DNA of 64,000 nucleotides. It comes from Halomicrococcus gelatinilyticus (GTDB lineage: Archaea > Halobacteriota > Halobacteria > Halobacteriales > Haladaptataceae). Below the pieces are notes generated by a model. The model worked only from the letters and a program-made list of their open reading frames with translations. It was not told where the DNA came from and searched no databases. The stretch spans positions 248,001 through 312,000 of the forward strand of contig CP100466.1 in NCBI GenBank assembly GCA_024227995.1. Direction: 5' to 3'. The position numbers and the translations under genes are program-made. Shown here piece by piece: positions 15,492 through 23,920 of this stretch (within the stretch, counting starts at the first letter, position 1; every line of letters starts with the position of its first letter).

Positions 15492-16760
15492 TCAGGTGCG
15501 CCGGTGGAGCCAGAGCGCACAGCCGAGCGCGACGAGGCCGCTCGCGGTCGCGATGGCGAACGCGACCCGGTAGCCGAGCAGGGTGTAGATGCGCGACCCG
15601 GCGACGGTCTCGCCGGTCCAGTAGACGTCCAGCGCGACGCCCATGACGCCGGGGAGGACGGCACCGCCGAAGAAGCCCATGGCGTTGATGGCACCGGTCG
15701 CCGTCCCGCTCGTCTCGCCGGCGTGGCGCTCCTTGACGACGGTGTAGGAGAGCAGGAACCCGCCGAGGAGGAACATCACGCCGAAGAAGGCCGCGCCGAC
15801 GTAGGCGAGCGGCGGCGTCCCGGTGAGGGCGATGCCGGCGTACGCGAGCGTGTAGAGGAGACCGGCGGCGACGATGAGCCCCGTTCGCCGGCCGAGTCGG
15901 TCCGAGAGCCACCCCATCACGGGCGACCCGAACAGCAGCCCGGCGTTGCCGGCGAGCGTGTAGAGCGACGCCGTCCGGACAGAGAGGTCGTAGGCGTGAA
16001 CGAGGTAGGGGACGCCCCACAGCCCCATGACGGTGAAGTTCGTCCCGATGGCGAAAAACAGCATCAGCCCCATGATCCACGTCTCGCGCTCGCGGAGGAC
16101 GACCCGCGCGTTGTCGAGCACCTCCGCGAACGTCAGGTCCGGCGGGTCGGCGGCGTCCGCGACCGGAGCCAGCCCGGCCTGCGCCGGCGAGTCGCGCACG
16201 ACCAGGACGACGGCCACCGTGACCCCGAGACCAGCGACGCCGACGGCGAGCAGCGAGGCGCGCCAGCCGAGGTCGGCGACCGCGACGGCGAGCGGCGTCG
16301 TCGCGACCAGCCCACCGAGCGCCGACGCCGAGAGGGTCAGCCCGGTGACGGTGGCGAACTCGTCGGCGCGGAACCAGTTCGCGCAGTAGCGCAGCGTCGC
16401 GATGTAGATGACGCTACCGCCCAGGCCGACGAGCGCCCGGCTCGCGAACCCCGAGACGTAGGTACCGCTCGCGGCGAACCAGAGCACGCCCAGCGCCATC
16501 ACGAACGAGCCCGCGCCGGCGACCCGCCGGGTTCCCTTCTGGTCGGCGAGCACGCCCGCCACCAGCTGGAGCGGCGCGTAGATGTAGAAGAAGGAGGCGT
16601 GCAGCAGACCGAGTTCCGAGCCGGTGGTGTCGAAGGCCCGGGCCAGGTGTTCGGCGAGCACGCCCGTCGACACCCGGTGGAAGTTGACGAGCACGAACGC
16701 CGACGCGAGGACGGCCCAGCCGACCCAGCGACGCGTCTTCAGGTCGTCCGACGATACCAT
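15492..16760 (-). CDS. Major facilitator superfamily transporter
   Basis: The 422-residue protein has about twelve predicted helices and a central loop near residue 200. The MFS loop 2-3 motif is seen as 'LVAGVLADQKGTRRV', and its C-terminal counterpart as 'PVMGWLSDRLGRRTGLI'. 'FFGGAVLPGVMGVALD' is near the end. It resembles nitrate/sugar-phosphate or anion-cation symporter-type MFS proteins, but the substrate is not evident. It converges with the crotonase gene (6-base gap) and has its own ATG. Confidence 0.9.
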   Translation of the reverse strand: MVSSDDLKTRRWVGWAVLASAFVLVNFHRVSTGVLAEHLARAFDTTGSELGLLHASFFYIYAPLQLVAGVLADQKGTRRVAGAGSFVMALGVLWFAASGTYVSGFASRALVGLGGSVIYIATLRYCANWFRADEFATVTGLTLSASALGGLVATTPLAVAVADLGWRASLLAVGVAGLGVTVAVVLVVRDSPAQAGLAPVADAADPPDLTFAEVLDNARVVLRERETWIMGLMLFFAIGTNFTVMGLWGVPYLVHAYDLSVRTASLYTLAGNAGLLFGSPVMGWLSDRLGRRTGLIVAAGLLYTLAYAGIALTGTPPLAYVGAAFFGVMFLLGGFLLSYTVVKERHAGETSGTATGAINAMGFFGGAVLPGVMGVALDVYWTGETVAGSRIYTLLGYRVAFAIATASGLVALGCALWLHRRT

Positions 16761-17005
16761 GCCATGCCCTTCCGTCCCGGCCAGGTAAAACTAGGGGAGG
16801 CGACAATTGCTCCGCCTGGTTCGGCGGGACCGCGACCGCGCGGCGCGTCCGGACCGCGCCCCGTGACGGAACCGGCCGTTCTTACCTCGGTTGCGGTGAC
16901 CGCCGACGGAAGGACGCATTATCGGTGGTTCCGGGTCGCTTTTGCTCGCAAGTCGCCCACTCTCCCCCGTGAGTCGCCGAACGACCCCGGCAACGAACTG
17001 TCGTC

Positions 17006-17548
17006 ATGGCTGAGGACACCGGCTCCCGGTCGCCGAGCCCGGACGGCGGTGGGACGGCCGACGCCGCCCCTGCCCAGAACGCCGATGCCGGCCGTCTCCT
17101 TTCGACGCGGTTCGCCGCGCTGACGGACCGGTTCGTCCACGTCGTGGAACTGGCCGCGGCGCTGGTGTTCGCGCTCCTGTTCGCCATCGGCGTCGTCGAC
17201 CTCGTCATCCGGATCGTCGAGGCGGTGCTTGACGGGACGATAACCGATCCCACCGTCGTCGTCGGATTCATCGACACCGGGCTCCTCCTGCTCGTCATCG
17301 TCGAGGTGTACCAGACGGTCGTCGCCTACACGCAGGAGAGCGATACGCGCCAGGTGGTCCGGCTCATCATCTACACCGGCGTCATCGCGATGGTCCGTAA
17401 GGCCATCATCTTCCGCACGGGCGCGTACGCGAGCACCCAGGACGCGCTGTTCGCCGCGCTCGCGTACACCGTCATCGTCCTCGGACTCATCGGGCTGCTG
17501 TTCGTCGAGCACGTCATCACGACGAGCTCCGAGAAGGCGACCGTCTGA
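17006..17548 (+). CDS. PsiE-family membrane protein
   Basis: The 180-residue protein has an acidic, Pro/Ser-rich cytoplasmic N-terminus of about 35 residues and then four hydrophobic helices, including 'LVFALLFAIGVVDLVIRIV' and 'FIDTGLLLLVIVEVYQTV'. 'LIIYTGVIAMVRKAIIF' matches the phosphate-starvation-inducible E (PsiE) family. The biochemical role of PsiE is unknown; in bacteria it is induced by phosphate limitation, and nothing here proves the same. Arsenate mimics phosphate, so sitting next to arsM is suggestive only. Confidence 0.75.
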   Translation: MAEDTGSRSPSPDGGGTADAAPAQNADAGRLLSTRFAALTDRFVHVVELAAALVFALLFAIGVVDLVIRIVEAVLDGTITDPTVVVGFIDTGLLLLVIVEVYQTVVAYTQESDTRQVVRLIIYTGVIAMVRKAIIFRTGAYASTQDALFAALAYTVIVLGLIGLLFVEHVITTSSEKATV

Positions 17549-17700
17549 ACGGTCGCGTTCCCGTGCTGGTCCGCCGACCCGCCCGCTGGACCGACGCCCC
17601 GTCGGTTGCGGACACCACCGGTCGCCCACGAGTCCGTCCGATTCCTGTGGCTTCCCGTGGATTCATGCCGGCCGAGCGACAACTCCGAGGCGACATCCAC

Positions 17701-18516
17701 ATGAGCGAGGATTCCACATCGGCACCGGACGCGCGGGAGCAGCGGAACGCGGTCCGCGACCACTACGGGACGTTCGCCGCCGGCGAGGGCGACGCCTGCG
17801 GCGTCTCCGGGTCGTCGTGCTGCGGCGGGGGCGAGGCCGACGTCTCGGCGACCGCGCGGGAGCTCGGCTACTCGACGGAGGAACTGGAGGCCGTCGCAGC
17901 GGGAGCGAACCTCGGCGTCGGCTGTGGCAACCCCACGGCGATAGCGAACCTGGACGAGGGCGAGACGGTCGTCGACCTCGGGTCCGGCGCGGGCTTCGAC
18001 TGCTTCCTCGCCGGCCGGGAGGTCGGCCCCTCTGGACAGGTGATCGGCGTCGACATGACGCCCGAGATGGTCGAGCGCGCCCGCGACAACGTGGAGGACA
18101 ACGACGCCGACGCGGTCGAGTTCCGCCTCGGCGAGATCGAGCACCTGCCCGTGGCCGACGCGACGGCCGACGTGGTCATCTCGAACTGCGTCGTCAACCT
18201 CTCGCCCGACAAGCCGCAGGTGTTCGACGAGGTGTACCGCGTCCTCGCGCCCGGCGGCCGCGTCGCCATCACCGACGTCGTGTTGACGGCCGACCTGCCG
18301 GACGGCCTCCGGACGGACCTCGACGCCATCTCGAACTGCATCGCCGGCGCGTCCCGCATCGGTGACCTCGAAGCGATGCTCGAAGACGCCGGGTTCGAGT
18401 CGGTGTCGGTCGAACCGAAGGACGACAGCGACGCGCTCATCCGCGAGTGGACCGAGGACCGCGACCTCAGCGAGTACGTCGCCTCCGCGCGGATCACGGC
18501 CCGCAAGCCGGCGTAG
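17701..18516 (+). CDS. arsM: Arsenite S-adenosylmethyltransferase
   Basis: The ATG at 17701 gives 271 residues. The N-terminal 'GDACGVSGSSCCGGGEAD' is cysteine-rich, as in ArsM metal-binding segments. Motif I is 'VVDLGSGAGFDCFLAGR', and 'VIGVDMTPEMVERA' is the SAM ribose-binding strand. The two conserved As(III)-binding cysteines are in 'SNCVVNL' and 'SNCIAGAS'. The enzyme methylates arsenite to mono-, di- and trimethylated species using SAM. No other ars gene is adjacent, so it appears to be a stand-alone detoxification gene. The open frame continues upstream without homology; the ATG preceding 'SEDSTSAPDA' is preferred. Confidence 0.93.
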   Translation: MSEDSTSAPDAREQRNAVRDHYGTFAAGEGDACGVSGSSCCGGGEADVSATARELGYSTEELEAVAAGANLGVGCGNPTAIANLDEGETVVDLGSGAGFDCFLAGREVGPSGQVIGVDMTPEMVERARDNVEDNDADAVEFRLGEIEHLPVADATADVVISNCVVNLSPDKPQVFDEVYRVLAPGGRVAITDVVLTADLPDGLRTDLDAISNCIAGASRIGDLEAMLEDAGFESVSVEPKDDSDALIREWTEDRDLSEYVASARITARKPA

Positions 18517-18543
18517 GGACGGCCAGGAGCCGCTTCTCTCCTC

Positions 18544-18678
18544 CTACCCGAACAGCACCAGAGCGACGAAGAACAGCACCAGCGCCCCGGCCAGTACGAG
18601 CACCGGCTTGAGCGCGTCCAGGATGCTGTCCTCGGGCGGCTCGGGGCCGGAACTCGTGAGGGGACCATCTGTACCCAT
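18544..18678 (-). CDS. Small single-pass membrane protein (44 aa)
   Basis: The ATG at 18676-18678 gives a 44-residue protein with an acidic, Pro-rich N-terminus ('SGPEPPEDSILDALKP') and one C-terminal helix ('VLVLAGALVLFFVALVLFG'). It looks like a tail-anchored haloarchaeal small protein. It converges with arsM. Function unknown; the length and clean start-stop architecture argue that it is real. Confidence 0.6.
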   Translation of the reverse strand: MGTDGPLTSSGPEPPEDSILDALKPVLVLAGALVLFFVALVLFG

Positions 18679-18854
18679 GGGATTCTCTCCGGCACCTGCC
18701 CACGTAACAATTATGTAGTCTCTGTTATGCGGTCCCTGGAACACGACCCGTCTCCCCGTCCCCTGCTCTCCGAGCGACGGGAGTTGCTCGCGGGAGCGTC
18801 GCGCACCTTGCCTCGCCGTAAACCGTTAAGGTCGGGGGGCGACAAGCCGGGGAC

Positions 18855-19859
18855 ATGAAGCTCGGCACCGGACTGTTCACCTGCCAGCGCCGCCCCGACG
18901 ACGACCGCTCGATGACCGATATCTACGACGAGATGCTGGAACTCGGCGAGGCCATCGACGACGCTGGACTCGACAGCGCATGGGTGTCCGAGCACCACTT
19001 CGCGGACGACGGCTACCTCCCCGCTACGATGCCCTCGCTGGGCGCGCTGGCGGCCCGGACCGACGACGTCGAGATCGGTACCTGCATCGCCCTCGCGCCG
19101 CTGTACGACCCGGTACGCCTGGCGGAGGACGCCGCGACGGTGGACCTGCTTTCAGACGGTCGCCTGACGCTCGGCCTCGCCATCGGGTCCAACCCGGCGG
19201 AGTTCGAGGCGTTCGGCGTCCCCCGCGAGGAGCGCGTCGACCGCCTCATGGACACGACGAACGTCCTCCGCGGCGCGTGGTCGGAGGGACCGCTCGACTA
19301 CGACGCCGAGTTCCACGACGTCTCGCCGGACGTGAGCGTGACGCCGAACCCCGAGTCGGACGTCCCCGTCATGTTCGGCGGGTCGGCGAAGCCGGCGGTC
19401 CGCCGCGCCGCCCGCACCGCCGACGCGTGGTGTGCTCCCTCCGCGCTCTCCATCGAGGGCGTCCGCAAGCGCAAGGAGGACATCGAGAACGTCCGCGAGG
19501 AGGAGGGCCTCGACGACGACTTCGACGTGTACGTCCTCCAGCACGGCTTCGTCGCCGACTCCCGCGAGGAGGCGTGGGAGACGATGAAGTCGGGCTACTT
19601 CTTCATCCAGCGGCGGTACGCCGAGATCTTCTCCGGCGAGACGGTCGACGAACTCGACGACGAGCGCAAGCAGGAACTGAAAGAGCAGGCCATCTTCGGC
19701 ACGCCCGAGCAGGTCGCAGCGGAACTCGAGACGTACCGCGAGGCGCTGGGCGACGACGTCCACTTCATCTTCCGCACGTACCACCCCGGCATCGGCACCG
19801 ACGAGATGGTCGAGTGCGTCGAGCGTCTCGGCGACGAGGTCGCTCCGCTCGTCAGGTGA
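18855..19859 (+). CDS. LLM-class (luciferase-like) flavin-dependent oxidoreductase
   Basis: The 334-residue TIM-barrel protein has 'GLDSAWVSEHHFADDG', the conserved His/Phe segment. It also has 'DDVEIGTCIALAPLYDPV' and 'LLSDGRLTLGLAIGSNPAEF', the FMN/F420 phosphate region. 'DVPVMFGGSAKPAVRRAART' is the second conserved glycine loop. Members use reduced FMN or F420 to oxidise diverse substrates, and in haloarchaea F420 use is common. Substrate unknown. The start is ATG after 'ggggac'. It stands alone; the next 267 bases hold no gene. Confidence 0.9.
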   Translation: MKLGTGLFTCQRRPDDDRSMTDIYDEMLELGEAIDDAGLDSAWVSEHHFADDGYLPATMPSLGALAARTDDVEIGTCIALAPLYDPVRLAEDAATVDLLSDGRLTLGLAIGSNPAEFEAFGVPREERVDRLMDTTNVLRGAWSEGPLDYDAEFHDVSPDVSVTPNPESDVPVMFGGSAKPAVRRAARTADAWCAPSALSIEGVRKRKEDIENVREEEGLDDDFDVYVLQHGFVADSREEAWETMKSGYFFIQRRYAEIFSGETVDELDDERKQELKEQAIFGTPEQVAAELETYREALGDDVHFIFRTYHPGIGTDEMVECVERLGDEVAPLVR

Positions 19860-20126
19860 CACCACCGTTTCCGCTGCTGGTCGACCGTCGTCCCCGCGCC
19901 AGCACACCACCCCACAATTTCCGCTGTTAGACCGCCGGGCGGCGTCGGATTTTGGCTTCGTCCGCGACGGCTAGCGCCCGTCGTCTCGGGGTCGGTATCG
20001 TCTCGGGGTCGCTACGACCCGCCCTGGCTGACGCTGGTGGTGTCGTCGTGCGAGCGCCGCCCGGAGAATGGGTAGCCGTGGACGTCGTTCGACCGTCGGG
20101 AGGCGGTGAGGAAAGCGTCCAGATCG

Positions 20127-20705
20127 TCAGACGAGCAACTGGATGTCGGCGTCCGCCATGTGCTCGAGGGCGGTGGCAGCGCCGACGTCGGCGACGACGC
20201 CGTCGTAGAGTTCGTCGGCCTCGTAGTCCATCAGCTCCATCGTCATCTGGCAGGCCTGCATCTCGACGCCGCTCTCGATGGAGAGGTCGACGAGCTCCTC
20301 GATGGTCGCCGTCCCGTTCTCGTCGATCTTCTTGTTCATGAACTTCGTCGCCATCGCGTCGCCGAACGGGAGCGCGGCGAGCGCGTTCGGCATCGGCAGG
20401 CTCGGGTTGCCGACGGCGCTGAGCTTGAGCTCCTTCGACTTCTCCTCGTGGAGGATGTCGAGGCCCCAGAAGGTGTGGAAGACCACCACGTCCCATCCGA
20501 ACGCCGCGGCAGTGCTGGCGAGGATGAGCGGCGGGTACGCCATGTCGAGCGTCCCCTTGGTCGCGATGATGGTCATCTTCTTCTGGCCGTCACCGACCTC
20601 GGACTTGAGGTCCGCGACCTCCTGCTCGAGCTCCTCGATCTGCTCGTAGAGCTCGGCCTGGCTCGGTGCGTCGGCCCCCGAAGCGTCGGGCGTGTCCGTA
20701 CTCAT
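20127..20705 (-). CDS. DsrE/DsrF/DrsH-like sulfur-carrier family protein
   Basis: The 192-residue protein starts with an acidic coiled-coil stretch ('YEQIEELEQEVADLKSEV'). It continues with the DsrE-like fold: 'KMTIIATKGTLDMAYPPLIL', 'FGWDVVVFHTFWGLDIL', and the conserved Cys in 'GVEMQACQMTMELM', the likely persulfide carrier. DsrE-like proteins pass sulfane sulfur between carriers. It is immediately downstream of tusA on the same strand (4-base gap), so the two are probably one operon and partners in sulfur relay. Confidence 0.88.
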   Translation of the reverse strand: MSTDTPDASGADAPSQAELYEQIEELEQEVADLKSEVGDGQKKMTIIATKGTLDMAYPPLILASTAAAFGWDVVVFHTFWGLDILHEEKSKELKLSAVGNPSLPMPNALAALPFGDAMATKFMNKKIDENGTATIEELVDLSIESGVEMQACQMTMELMDYEADELYDGVVADVGAATALEHMADADIQLLV

Positions 20706-20709
20706 GGGG

Positions 20710-20955
20710 TCACTCCGTCTTCCGGACGTAGTGGCGGTAGACCGAGTCGCCCTCCTCCTGGTCGAGGAGCTCGACGCCGTCGGTCGTGTCGGCCCACCCC
20801 TTGAGGTCGCTCATGCTACCGGAGTCGGTCGAGACGACCTCCAGAACGTCTCCTTCGCCGAGGCCGTCGATGGACTGCTTGGTCTTGACGACGGGCATCG
20901 GGCAGCTCTTTCCTTTCACGTCCAGCGTCTCAGTGACTTCGAATTCCGTGCTCAT
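20710..20955 (-). CDS. tusA: TusA-family sulfurtransferase
   Basis: The 81-residue protein has the diagnostic Cys-Pro-x-Pro motif in 'KGKSCPMPVVKTKQSI' on the first helix, followed by 'GDVLEVVSTDSGSMSDLKGW'. TusA accepts persulfide sulfur and hands it on to thiolation, cofactor synthesis or sulfur oxidation. It is first in a two-gene operon with the DsrE-like protein. Upstream at 21005-21020 lies a small inverted repeat, CGGGT-6 nt-ACCCG, that could belong to its promoter or leader. The divergent gene at 21221 is a sulfur-oxidation enzyme. Confidence 0.93.
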   Translation of the reverse strand: MSTEFEVTETLDVKGKSCPMPVVKTKQSIDGLGEGDVLEVVSTDSGSMSDLKGWADTTDGVELLDQEEGDSVYRHYVRKTE

Positions 20956-21155
20956 AGTTGGGTCACCCTTGGTCTGTCTTGGGCTTACCCCACAATACCA
21001 ACTTCGGGTACAAAAACCCGTCGAATTGTAAAATCCGTACTCGACTGTTCTACCATAGTGTACTCGCTCGCGTGTGCTGAGACAACAATAACGGTGAAGC
21101 GGGGCCGTCGCTGCTGCTCTATTTTCGCAGGGTCGTCACCGACCGATACGGTATT

Positions 21156-21189
21156 GCGTAGTAATCGAAATACTATGCAAAAGCTTATG
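21156..21189 (+). promoter_or_regulatory. Candidate operator and promoter of the rhodanese-MBL gene
   Basis: GCGTAGTA (21156-21163) and TACTATGC (21171-21178) form an inverted repeat with 7 of 8 pairs and a 7-base spacer. It is directly followed by AAAA and a 'CTTATG' TATA-like stretch (21184-21189), with the ATG at 21221. TACTATGCAAAA (21171-21182) recurs exactly at 25139-25150, ahead of the HTH gene. Position over the BRE/TATA region would suit a repressor. Binding by the HTH protein at 25190 is my inference. Confidence 0.5.
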
Positions 21190-21220
21190 TGCGACCGACC
21201 AGTAACGCTACGTGACGACA

Positions 21221-22402
21221 ATGAGTGAAGATACGTCCGACACCGACGTGGAGACCATCGAAGCGGAGACCCTGAAAGAGCAGATCGACGCTGGCGAGGA
21301 CGTCACCATCCTCGACGTTCGCGCCGAGGACGAGTTCGACGAGTGGCACATCGAGGGCGACTCGGTCGAGATCGCCAACGTGCCGTACTACGGCCTCGTC
21401 GACGGCCTCGACGAGGAGGACCTCGAACGCATCCCGGAGGGCGACCCTCTCGTCGTCCTCTGTGCGAAGGGTGGGTCCAGCGAACTCATCGCCGAGATGC
21501 TCGTCGAGGAGGGCCGTGACGCGGTCAGCCTCGCCGAGGGGATGAACGGCTGGGCGACCATCTACGAGTACGAGGAGGTCGAGACCGACGGTGACGCGCT
21601 CGTCGCGCAGTACCAGCGTCCCTCCAGCGGCTGTCTGGGCTACCTCGTCGTCTCCGGCGACGAGGCGGCGATCATCGACCCGCTCCGCGCGTTCACCGAC
21701 ACGTACCTGGAGGACGCCGAGGAGCTCGGTGCCGACCTGAAGTACGCCATCGACACCCACATCCACGCCGACCACATCTCAGGCGTGCGTGCCCTTGCCG
21801 AGGAAGGCGTCGAGGGCGTCATCCCGGCGGCCTCCGTCGAGCGCGGCGTCACCTACGCCGACGAGGTCACCAACGCCGAGGACGGCGACGTCTTCGAGGT
21901 CGGCGACACCGAGATCGAGACGGTGTACACGCCCGGCCACACCTCGGGCATGACGTCCTACCTCGTCGACGGGGAACTGCTCGCCACGGGCGACGGCCTG
22001 TTCATCGAGAGCGTTGCCCGCCCGGACCTCGAAGAGGGCGACGAGGGTGCGCCCGACGCGGCCAAGCAGCTGTACGAGTCGCTCCAGGAGCGCGTGCTCA
22101 CGCTCGACGACGACGTCCTCATCGGCGGTGCGCACTTCAGCGACTCGGCCGAACCCGCCGAGGACGGCACCTACACCGCGCCCATCGGCGAGCTGACGGA
22201 GACGATGGACGCGCTGACCGTGGACGAAGACGAGTTCGTGGACATCGTCCTCGCGGACATGCCGCCCCGGCCCGCGAACTACGTCGACATCATCGAGACG
22301 AACCTCGGTCAGCAGGAGGCCGACGACGAGGAAGCCTTCGAACTCGAACTCGGCCCCAACAACTGCGCTGCCAGTCAGGACGCACTCACGAGCGATGACT
22401 GA
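21221..22402 (+). CDS. Rhodanese-metallo-beta-lactamase fusion, persulfide dioxygenase-like
   Basis: The ATG at 21221 gives 393 residues; an in-frame GTG lies 9 bases earlier. The N-terminal rhodanese domain (~1-115) has 'VTILDVRAEDEFDEWHI' and the active-site loop 'VVLCAKGGSSELIAEML' with the persulfide cysteine. The C-terminal MBL domain has 'AIDTHIHADHISGVRAL' (the HxHxDH metal motif), 'VYTPGHTSGMTSYL' and 'ATGDGLFIESVARPDL', the ETHE1/Blh-type glyoxalase II-like signature. Such fusions oxidise glutathione- or low-molecular-weight thiol persulfides to sulfite. It heads a sulfur operon with two YeeE-like genes, and downstream is a TauE/SafE exporter that could remove the sulfite. Confidence 0.92.
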   Translation: MSEDTSDTDVETIEAETLKEQIDAGEDVTILDVRAEDEFDEWHIEGDSVEIANVPYYGLVDGLDEEDLERIPEGDPLVVLCAKGGSSELIAEMLVEEGRDAVSLAEGMNGWATIYEYEEVETDGDALVAQYQRPSSGCLGYLVVSGDEAAIIDPLRAFTDTYLEDAEELGADLKYAIDTHIHADHISGVRALAEEGVEGVIPAASVERGVTYADEVTNAEDGDVFEVGDTEIETVYTPGHTSGMTSYLVDGELLATGDGLFIESVARPDLEEGDEGAPDAAKQLYESLQERVLTLDDDVLIGGAHFSDSAEPAEDGTYTAPIGELTETMDALTVDEDEFVDIVLADMPPRPANYVDIIETNLGQQEADDEEAFELELGPNNCAASQDALTSDD

Positions 22403-22435
22403 ACCGAAGGATAGTCGGCTTCCGATGATCTACTA

Positions 22436-22933
22436 ATGAGCGTGGAACTGATACCAGCACTGACCTTCGCCGAGCTGTTCCCGAACGGCATCGAGCGGTA
22501 CGCCATCGGGGGGCTACTCATCGGTCTCGGCACGGCCGTGATCTACCTCGGCACGGGCATCATCGCGGGCGCGAGCACGTTCCTCGAATCGACGTGGTCG
22601 TACGCCTCGAGCCTGCCCCGGTTCAACCAGCCGAAGTACCTCGCCTCCCGCGACTGGCGGATCGTGTTCACGCTCGGTATCGTCCTCGGGGCGGCGGTCT
22701 ACGCCGTCGTCTTCCAGGGTGGCGCGTGGACGACCGACGTACAGTGGTGGCGACTGCTCGGCGGGGGCGTCCTCGTCGGCGTCGGCACTCGCGTCGGGAA
22801 AGGCTGTACGTCCGGCCACGGCGTCTGTGGCGTGGGGTCGGTCTCCGAGACCTCCCTCGTCAACGTGGCGACGTTCATGGCGGTCGCGATCGGAACGGCC
22901 CAGCTGGTCCAGGCGCTGGGGGTGAATCCATGA
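22436..22933 (+). CDS. YeeE/YedE-family half-transporter (first)
   Basis: The 165-residue protein has four to five hydrophobic helices and the family motif 'GKGCTSGHGVCGVGS', whose cysteines line the thiosulfate/sulfur path in TsuA (YeeE). It follows the rhodanese-MBL gene by 33 bases and overlaps the next gene by four bases (ATGA). The two half-size YeeE proteins together make up one full-length transporter, probably importing thiosulfate or a sulfane sulfur compound. ATG start. Confidence 0.88.
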   Translation: MSVELIPALTFAELFPNGIERYAIGGLLIGLGTAVIYLGTGIIAGASTFLESTWSYASSLPRFNQPKYLASRDWRIVFTLGIVLGAAVYAVVFQGGAWTTDVQWWRLLGGGVLVGVGTRVGKGCTSGHGVCGVGSVSETSLVNVATFMAVAIGTAQLVQALGVNP

Positions 22934-23397
22934 GCGCGAAGCCCGACCGGCACCCGGCGTTCATGCCGGTGATACTGCTCGGCGGCCTGATCTTCGGGTT
23001 CGGACTCGGCTACAGCCACATGGCGCGTCCGGAGGTCGTCCTGAACTTCCTGCAGTTCGAGGACTTCGGACTGCTGTTCGTGATGGGCGGTGCCGCGGTC
23101 ACCACCGGCATCGTGTTCGCCGTGGCGACCACCGTCCTCGACCGCGCACCACTGACCGGCCGAGCGTACTCGCGTCGACTCAAGTCGTTCGACAAGAACG
23201 TCCTCGTCGGCGGCGTCATCTTCGGCGTCGGCTGGGGCGTCACGGGTATCTGTCCCGGTGCCGCCTACGCCAGCCTCGGAATCGGGAACGTGACCATCCT
23301 GTGGGCGATCGCGGGTATGTTCATCGGCTCGTACCTGCAGGCGTTCTGGCGGGCGCGCTCGTCCGACACCGGTTCGACGTCCGTCGCGAGCGACTGA
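22930..23397 (+). CDS. YeeE/YedE-family half-transporter (second)
   Basis: The ATG overlaps the stop of the first half (ATGA) and gives 155 residues with four helices. It carries 'GWGVTGICPGAAYASLGIGN', the second conserved Cys-containing motif of YeeE/YedE proteins. It complements the preceding half, and close coupling suggests a 1:1 heteromer. Frames upstream within the first half are shadows. It ends the operon. Confidence 0.88.
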   Translation: MSAKPDRHPAFMPVILLGGLIFGFGLGYSHMARPEVVLNFLQFEDFGLLFVMGGAAVTTGIVFAVATTVLDRAPLTGRAYSRRLKSFDKNVLVGGVIFGVGWGVTGICPGAAYASLGIGNVTILWAIAGMFIGSYLQAFWRARSSDTGSTSVASD

Positions 23398-23768
23398 ATC
23401 GGCTTTCGACCACCATCCTACCTACTGGCCGCTACCCGACGAGCTGCAGCACCGTTTCGGACCGTCGATAGCCGCTCACGCGGCCATCGCTACAGTATTG
23501 TACTATTTGCACAACACAGGTGGCGCAGTAGCGAGACTGTTGGAACAGTAACGAGATCGATTCGAAGGTCGCCATACTTCTCTGTTGACGCTTGACAGGC
23601 GTTCTGGGCGAATCCGCGCGTAGTCATGCATAAGTTACGTCTAACCATGCATACCGTATCGAAATATAGTCTTGCACCATCAACCCAAAACCGTTAAGTG
23701 GTGTTGCCGGCTATCTCCAGTTGAGCAGAAATCAATGAACAGTACAATACTGCACGAGGTGTCGAATC
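23398..23768 (+). promoter_or_regulatory. Intergenic regulatory region with repeated motifs
   Basis: This gene-free stretch of 371 bases is AT-richer than its surroundings. It has two copies of CATGCATA (23625-23632 and 23646-23653), 21 bases apart, about two helical turns. AGTATTGTACT near 23492 and AGTACAATACT near 23736 are reverse complements of each other, each built as AGTAnnnTACT. A 'CCGTTAAG' TATA-like element lies near 23692-23699. I infer regulated transcription of the 23769-24961 operon; no experiment is implied. Confidence 0.45.
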
Positions 23769-23918
23769 ATGTTCGGAATTGAGAGCGTCTCCGGTCCGAT
23801 GGGTGCCGCCATAATCATCGGCGCCGTGCTGGTCGAGGCGATCCTGCTGTACGTCGGCTATGGGGTACTGGAGCAGGTACTCGGACCGACCATCACGAAG
23901 GCGCTGCGGGGTGACTAG
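23769..23918 (+). CDS. Small membrane protein preceding TauE/SafE permease (DUF7512-like)
   Basis: The ATG gives 49 residues with one strongly hydrophobic helix ('GAAIIIGAVLVEAILLYVGY') bracketed by short polar ends, followed by 'EQVLGPTITKAL'. It is two bases upstream of the TauE/SafE permease start. In haloarchaea a small protein of this type commonly sits in front of such permeases, so I read it as a real gene and a possible partner subunit. It is too short for many gene callers. Confidence 0.7.
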   Translation: MFGIESVSGPMGAAIIIGAVLVEAILLYVGYGVLEQVLGPTITKALRGD

Positions 23919-23920
23919 CG

